NCBI GenBank assembly: GCA_034664125.1
Contig: JAXDIG010000012.1
Coordinates: 1-64,000 of the forward strand
Direction of reading: 5' to 3'
Origin: JACVRW01 sp034664125
GTDB lineage: Bacteria > Actinomycetota > Thermoleophilia > Solirubrobacterales > Thermoleophilaceae
Length of the DNA stretch: 64,000 bases
Made by a program: the position numbers and the translations under genes. This document shows positions 61,110 to 64,000 of the stretch, piece after piece. Under the pieces are notes generated by a model that saw only the letters and a list, made by a program, of their open reading frames with translations, was not told the DNA's origin and made no database searches. Numbering within the stretch: the first letter of the stretch is position 1; the number at the start of each line of letters is the position of its first letter.

Positions 61110-62007
61110 CGGCTCCAACTACAGCAATCAAGACGGCTTTCACGTGCTCGGCGTCCAGCGCGATCTGCTGGTGGGTGAAGCGCAGCGGCGTGAGGCCCGC
61201 TGCGGCGTGTGCCTGGTCGCGGCGCCGGTCCCTGGCCTGTTGCGCCGGCGTGCGGTGGTAGCGCAGGCCGTCGGTTTCGACCACGAGCTCGAGCTCGGGC
61301 CAGTAGAAGTCGACGCGGAAGCCGTTGACGCGCTGCTGCGTCAGCGGCGGCGGGAGGCCGGCCCTGCGCGCGATCGGCAGAAAGCGCCGCTCGAGCTCCG
61401 AGTCGGTCAGCGTGAGGGTGCGCCGATCGAGCAGCCCACGCAGGGCCTTCACGCCGTGGTGGCCGTCACGCGCTTCAAGGGCCGCCCGCAGCCGCTCCGG
61501 ATCGACGAGGTCGAGCTTGTCCGCCTCGTTGACGGCGGCCTCGAGGGCGCGCGCATCAAGCCGCTGTGCCAGGTCCACGAGCGTGCGTACGGGAGTGGTG
61601 ACCGGGATGCCGTGGTGGGTTGTGCGCTCGCCGGGCGGGAGCGCGGCGCGGTGGACGCGGACGCCCGGGCGCCGGCGCATCGCGCCGGCCGGCACGGTCA
61701 CCTCGATCGGCCCGCCTCTGCGCTTGCGGATCCCGTAGACCTCTCCCGCATGCTCATGGCTGAGCGCCGCGTCGGGCCCACAGCTGAGGACCGCAGCAAT
61801 GAGGACACCACGGCGCGTGAGTTGGGGCCTTCCGACCGCGTACACGCCCCGCTGCACGCGGTGTAGCCGCCCCTTGCGCAGTCGATATTCGATTCCCGCA
61901 GAGTTCAGCCCCATTTTCAGCAGCTGCGCTCGTGTCACCACTCCGTGCTGCGCCGCCGCCAGAGCGAGCACGTCTGCCAGCGAGATTTGCAGCTTTTTCC
62001 CACCCAT
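61060..62007 (-). CDS. AbiEi-like winged-helix protein fused to DUF559 nuclease-like domain
   Basis: 315 residues. N-terminal AbiEi-type winged helix (ALAAAQHGVVTRAQLLKMGLNSAGIEYRLR; LHRVQRGVYAVG), a middle domain (THHGIPVTTPVRTLVDLA) and a C-terminal DUF559/Vsr-like domain (VDFYWPELELVVETDG, RRRDQ, PLRFTHQQI). No AbiEii toxin is adjacent. The start codon sits in the loop of a perfect inverted repeat, suggesting autoregulation. Confidence 0.82.
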   Translation of the reverse strand: MGGKKLQISLADVLALAAAQHGVVTRAQLLKMGLNSAGIEYRLRKGRLHRVQRGVYAVGRPQLTRRGVLIAAVLSCGPDAALSHEHAGEVYGIRKRRGGPIEVTVPAGAMRRRPGVRVHRAALPPGERTTHHGIPVTTPVRTLVDLAQRLDARALEAAVNEADKLDLVDPERLRAALEARDGHHGVKALRGLLDRRTLTLTDSELERRFLPIARRAGLPPPLTQQRVNGFRVDFYWPELELVVETDGLRYHRTPAQQARDRRRDQAHAAAGLTPLRFTHQQIALDAEHVKAVLIAVVGAVRRPAPTASRSAPAPA

Positions 62008-62027
62008 AGATAGGAAAAAGCTGCAAA
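61986..62027. promoter_or_regulatory. Perfect 15-bp inverted repeat around the AbiEi/DUF559 start
   Basis: TTTGCAGCTTTTTCC (61986-62000) and GGAAAAAGCTGCAAA (62013-62027), 12-base loop containing the ATG (minus strand 62007-62005). AT-rich in GC-rich surroundings. One arm encodes residues 3-7 of the protein. Likely operator or mRNA hairpin. Confidence 0.85.
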
Positions 62028-62045
62028 ACGGCCGAACTCGCCCCC

Positions 62046-63101
62046 CTACTCGCCCACGAACCCCGCTCGGGTTCCTCGCAGGCGCTGCGGACGGAGCTCC
62101 ACGGCGCCGGCGGAAGGAGTCGCGTGGCCGATAACCGCGGTGCCGGGGTGGTGCGCCGCCAGCAGGGCCACCGCCGCCTCGGCTTGCGGGGCCGGCACCA
62201 CGCAGCAGAATCCGCAGCCCATGTTGAAGACCTCGTAGAGCTCCGCCGGCTCCACCGCTCCGCGCTCGGCGATCAGCTCGAAGATGTGGGGCACCGGCAG
62301 CGGGGCGTCGATCACGTAGCCCACCTCCGCCTCGAGGCGCAACAGGTTCAGGAACCCCTCGCCGGTGATGTGCGCCAGGCCGCGCACGTCGATGTCCGAC
62401 TCGAGCAGCTCGCGCACCGCCCGCACGTAGATCACGGTCGGCTCGAGCAGGAGCTCGCCGACCGTCGTGTCGCCGACCGGCTCGTCCAGATCGGGCAGCA
62501 CGCGGCGCGCGAGGCTGAGCCCGTTCGAGTGGATGCCGCTCGACGGGATGCCCACCACGGCGTCGCCGGGCTCGATGGTCGCTCCGGTCACGACCGCGTC
62601 CAGGTCCACCAGCCCTACGCAGAACCCGACCAGGTCGAAGCCATGGGGGGAGGGGTGGCCGCGGATCAGGTCGGGCAGCACCGCGAGCTCGCCGCCCGGG
62701 ATCTCGATCTGAGCCTGCTCCGCTCCCTCCTTCAGCCCGATGCCGATCTGCTCGAGCATCTCAGGATCCGCCTGCTCGACGGCGATGTAGTCGAGCAGCG
62801 CGATCGGGTCCGCGCCCACGCAGATCACGTCGTTGGCGTTCATGCCGATCAGGTCGATCCCGATCCTGTCGAAGCGGCCCATCTGCTCGCACACGATCAC
62901 CTTGGAGCCGACGCTGTCGGTGGACAGCGCAAGGCCGCGCGAGTCGTCTAGGCGCAGCACGTTCGCGTAATGGCCCGAGCCGAGCGCCGCCCGGTCGGGC
63001 CGCCCGGTCGAGATCGTCGCCAGGACGTCCACGAGCGCCCGGACGGCCGCGCCGGAGCGGATCTGGTCGACGCCGGCGCGCGCGTAGGCGGAATCGGTCA
63101 C
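62046..63101 (-). CDS. purM: Phosphoribosylformylglycinamidine cyclo-ligase
   Basis: About 351 residues. AIR synthetase with SAYARAGVD start, STDSVGSKVIV, GIDLIGMNANDVICVGADPIALLDYI, GIPSSGIHSNGLSLAR and LAHITGEGFLNLLRL. Closes the imidazole ring of the purine intermediate AIR. GTG 63101 gives a family-like N-terminus; ATG 63113 is also possible. It begins 38 bases before the AbiEi/DUF559 gene region's dyad on the same strand. Confidence 0.93.
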   Translation of the reverse strand: MTDSAYARAGVDQIRSGAAVRALVDVLATISTGRPDRAALGSGHYANVLRLDDSRGLALSTDSVGSKVIVCEQMGRFDRIGIDLIGMNANDVICVGADPIALLDYIAVEQADPEMLEQIGIGLKEGAEQAQIEIPGGELAVLPDLIRGHPSPHGFDLVGFCVGLVDLDAVVTGATIEPGDAVVGIPSSGIHSNGLSLARRVLPDLDEPVGDTTVGELLLEPTVIYVRAVRELLESDIDVRGLAHITGEGFLNLLRLEAEVGYVIDAPLPVPHIFELIAERGAVEPAELYEVFNMGCGFCCVVPAPQAEAAVALLAAHHPGTAVIGHATPSAGAVELRPQRLRGTRAGFVGE

Positions 63102-63143
63102 GCGCCCATTCAAGCGGAGTGAGCGGCCGGCCGCGACGCGGAG

Positions 63144-63259
63144 CGGGAAGCGGCGCGGGTGAAGCCGCGCGGGCGGAGGGGGAAGCGGGGCGGCGCAGGA
63201 AGCGGGCGGCGCGGGGAAGCGGGCGGCGTGGGCGGCGCGGGGAAGCGGGCGGCGCGGCG
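63144..63259. repeat. Imperfect GC-rich tandem repeats
   Basis: About four degenerate copies of GGAAGCGGGCGGCGCGG (63182-63197, 63198-63214, 63215-63240, 63241-63259), preceded by a GCGCGG-6-CCGCGC hairpin (63153-63170). Noncoding minisatellite between two minus-strand genes. Confidence 0.75.
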
Positions 63260-63269
63260 AGCGTGCGGC

Positions 63270-64000
63270 TCAGCCCCGCCGCAGCGCCAGCGCCACGGCG
63301 TCGTCACCCAAGCCGTCGCTCCACGCCACGACCTCTTCGTGCACCCGCTCCGCCAGCCGTTCCGGTGTCAGATCGGCAGCGAGGCTCGTCACGAGCGCCG
63401 TCAGCCGGTCGACCCCGTAGGGCTGGTCGCCGCGCCGCGCCTCCACGAGCCCGTCGGTGTAGGCGAAGACCAGGTCGCCGTCCACAAGCTCGAGCTCCCG
63501 CTCGTCGTAGCGCGCGCCTTCCTCCACGCCGAGCGGCAGCCCGGTGCCCTCGAGCTCGTGCGCCTCGCCCTGCGAGAGGTGCAGCGGCGGCAGGTGGCCG
63601 GCGCTCGCCCACCGCAGCGACCGCGGTGCGAGCACCGCCAGGAAGGCGGTCACGAAGGTGTCGCTCGGCAGCCGGCCGGCCAGCATCGCGTTGGTCTGCT
63701 CCAGCACCTGCGCCGGCGACCGCGCGTCCCAGCTGCGTGCCTCGACGAAGAAGCGCACCATCGCGCTCAGCGCGGCGGTTTCGACGCCCTTGCCGGCCAC
63801 GTCGCCCACGAGCACCGCCACCTCACCGCTCGGCAGCCGCCACACGCCGTAGAGGTCGCCCCCGGTCGGCTCGCCGAGCGCCGGCGCGTACAACAGCCCG
63901 GTTTCGTAGCCCGGCACCGGTGGCAGCGGTTCGGGCACGAACCCATGGGTGAGCGACCGCGCGATGTGGCGCTCGCGCTGGAAGTCGATCGCGTTGGCGA
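63270..64000 (-). CDS. PP2C-type phosphatase (RsbU/SpoIIE-like), 5' truncated by the window edge
   Basis: At least 243 residues; the frame runs off the right edge, with AIDFQRERHIARSLTHGFVPEPLPP upstream of the conserved core. Metal motifs are GGDLYGVWR, VGDVAGKGVETA, FAYTDGLVEAR and GDDAVALALRR. Likely regulates partner switching by dephosphorylating an anti-anti-sigma protein such as the STAS protein at 8670. An N-terminal sensor domain probably lies beyond the window. Confidence 0.85.
   Translation of the reverse strand, partial: ANAIDFQRERHIARSLTHGFVPEPLPPVPGYETGLLYAPALGEPTGGDLYGVWRLPSGEVAVLVGDVAGKGVETAALSAMVRFFVEARSWDARSPAQVLEQTNAMLAGRLPSDTFVTAFLAVLAPRSLRWASAGHLPPLHLSQGEAHELEGTGLPLGVEEGARYDERELELVDGDLVFAYTDGLVEARRGDQPYGVDRLTALVTSLAADLTPERLAERVHEEVVAWSDGLGDDAVALALRRG

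Noticed and set aside
61138..61146. TTTCACGTG half-site resembling parS
   Set aside because: Only one half matches; the other half (CTCGG) has no symmetry.

Overview
The window is about 70% G+C and carries the chromosome replication-origin neighbourhood of an actinobacterium. Gene content points to a deep-branching class such as Thermoleophilia (Solirubrobacterales-like): Tat export, a QcrC protein with fused cytochrome c, an actinobacterial fhaA-fhaB-pstP-ftsW-pbpA-pknB cluster with PASTA repeats, no RNA polymerase or rRNA operon nearby, and frequent GTG/TTG starts. This taxonomic guess is inference; no 16S rRNA gene is present. Most genes sit in tight operons with 1-4 bp (ATGA/GTGA/CTGA) overlaps.

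Layout. 0.2-8.6 kb: a class IV aminotransferase, a GntR regulator followed by both subunits of a 2-oxoacid dehydrogenase E1, a GT-C mannosyltransferase, a CBS-domain protein, a degenerate GGDEF protein, a small lower-GC island flanked by a 31-bp exact direct repeat, and an SDR oxidoreductase. 8.5-11.9 kb: tRNA-Lys, a STAS anti-anti-sigma protein, a TPR-like protein, tatC/tatA, dcd and a zinc-ribbon protein. 11.9-15.8 kb: a respiratory operon (qcrA-qcrB-qcrC, menG, polyprenyl diphosphate synthase) that makes both the menaquinol oxidase complex and its quinone. 15.9-19.5 kb: a heme operon (hemB, a fused AhbA-AhbB-like protein, hemL, a hypothetical gene). 19.9-29.3 kb: ABC exporter, YmdB-like phosphodiesterase, a membrane glycosyltransferase/GtrA/phosphodiesterase operon, a DUF4126 protein, a PLP aminotransferase paired with an ATP-grasp ligase, and a triple GNRA-hairpin repeat. 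29.3-35.1 kb (minus strand): bifunctional nuclease, tRNA-Ile, parB, parA, rsmG, jag, yidC, yidD, rnpA, rpmH. 35.3-44.6 kb (plus strand): dnaA, dnaN, recF, dciA, gyrB, gyrA. 44.7-44.9 kb: a candidate structured RNA with an almost perfect anti-16S Shine-Dalgarno and a 14-codon ORF. 44.9-48.5 kb: coiled-coil protein, HNH nuclease, pheA, DUF4446 and a membrane-anchored protein. 48.6-58.8 kb: cell-wall/division signalling cluster (two Ser/Thr kinases, FhaA, FhaB, PP2C phosphatase, FtsW/RodA, PBP, Ddl). 58.8-64 kb: a third kinase, a DsbA-like protein, an AbiEi/DUF559 fusion whose start codon lies inside a perfect 15-bp inverted repeat, purM, and a 5'-truncated RsbU-type phosphatase.

The most striking signals are: (1) the structured RNA downstream of gyrA; (2) the AbiEi/DUF559 gene with a perfect dyad around its start; (3) probable CTG start codons in rsmG, pbpA and the 47.4-48.5 kb gene; (4) an identical 16-bp parS-like sequence inside dnaN and rsmG, reading as Val-Ser-Arg-Glu-Thr in both; (5) an Asn replacing the DNA-contacting Asp of the DnaA signature, with no recognisable DnaA-box cluster next to dnaA; and (6) a fused siroheme-decarboxylase-like protein in a heme operon.
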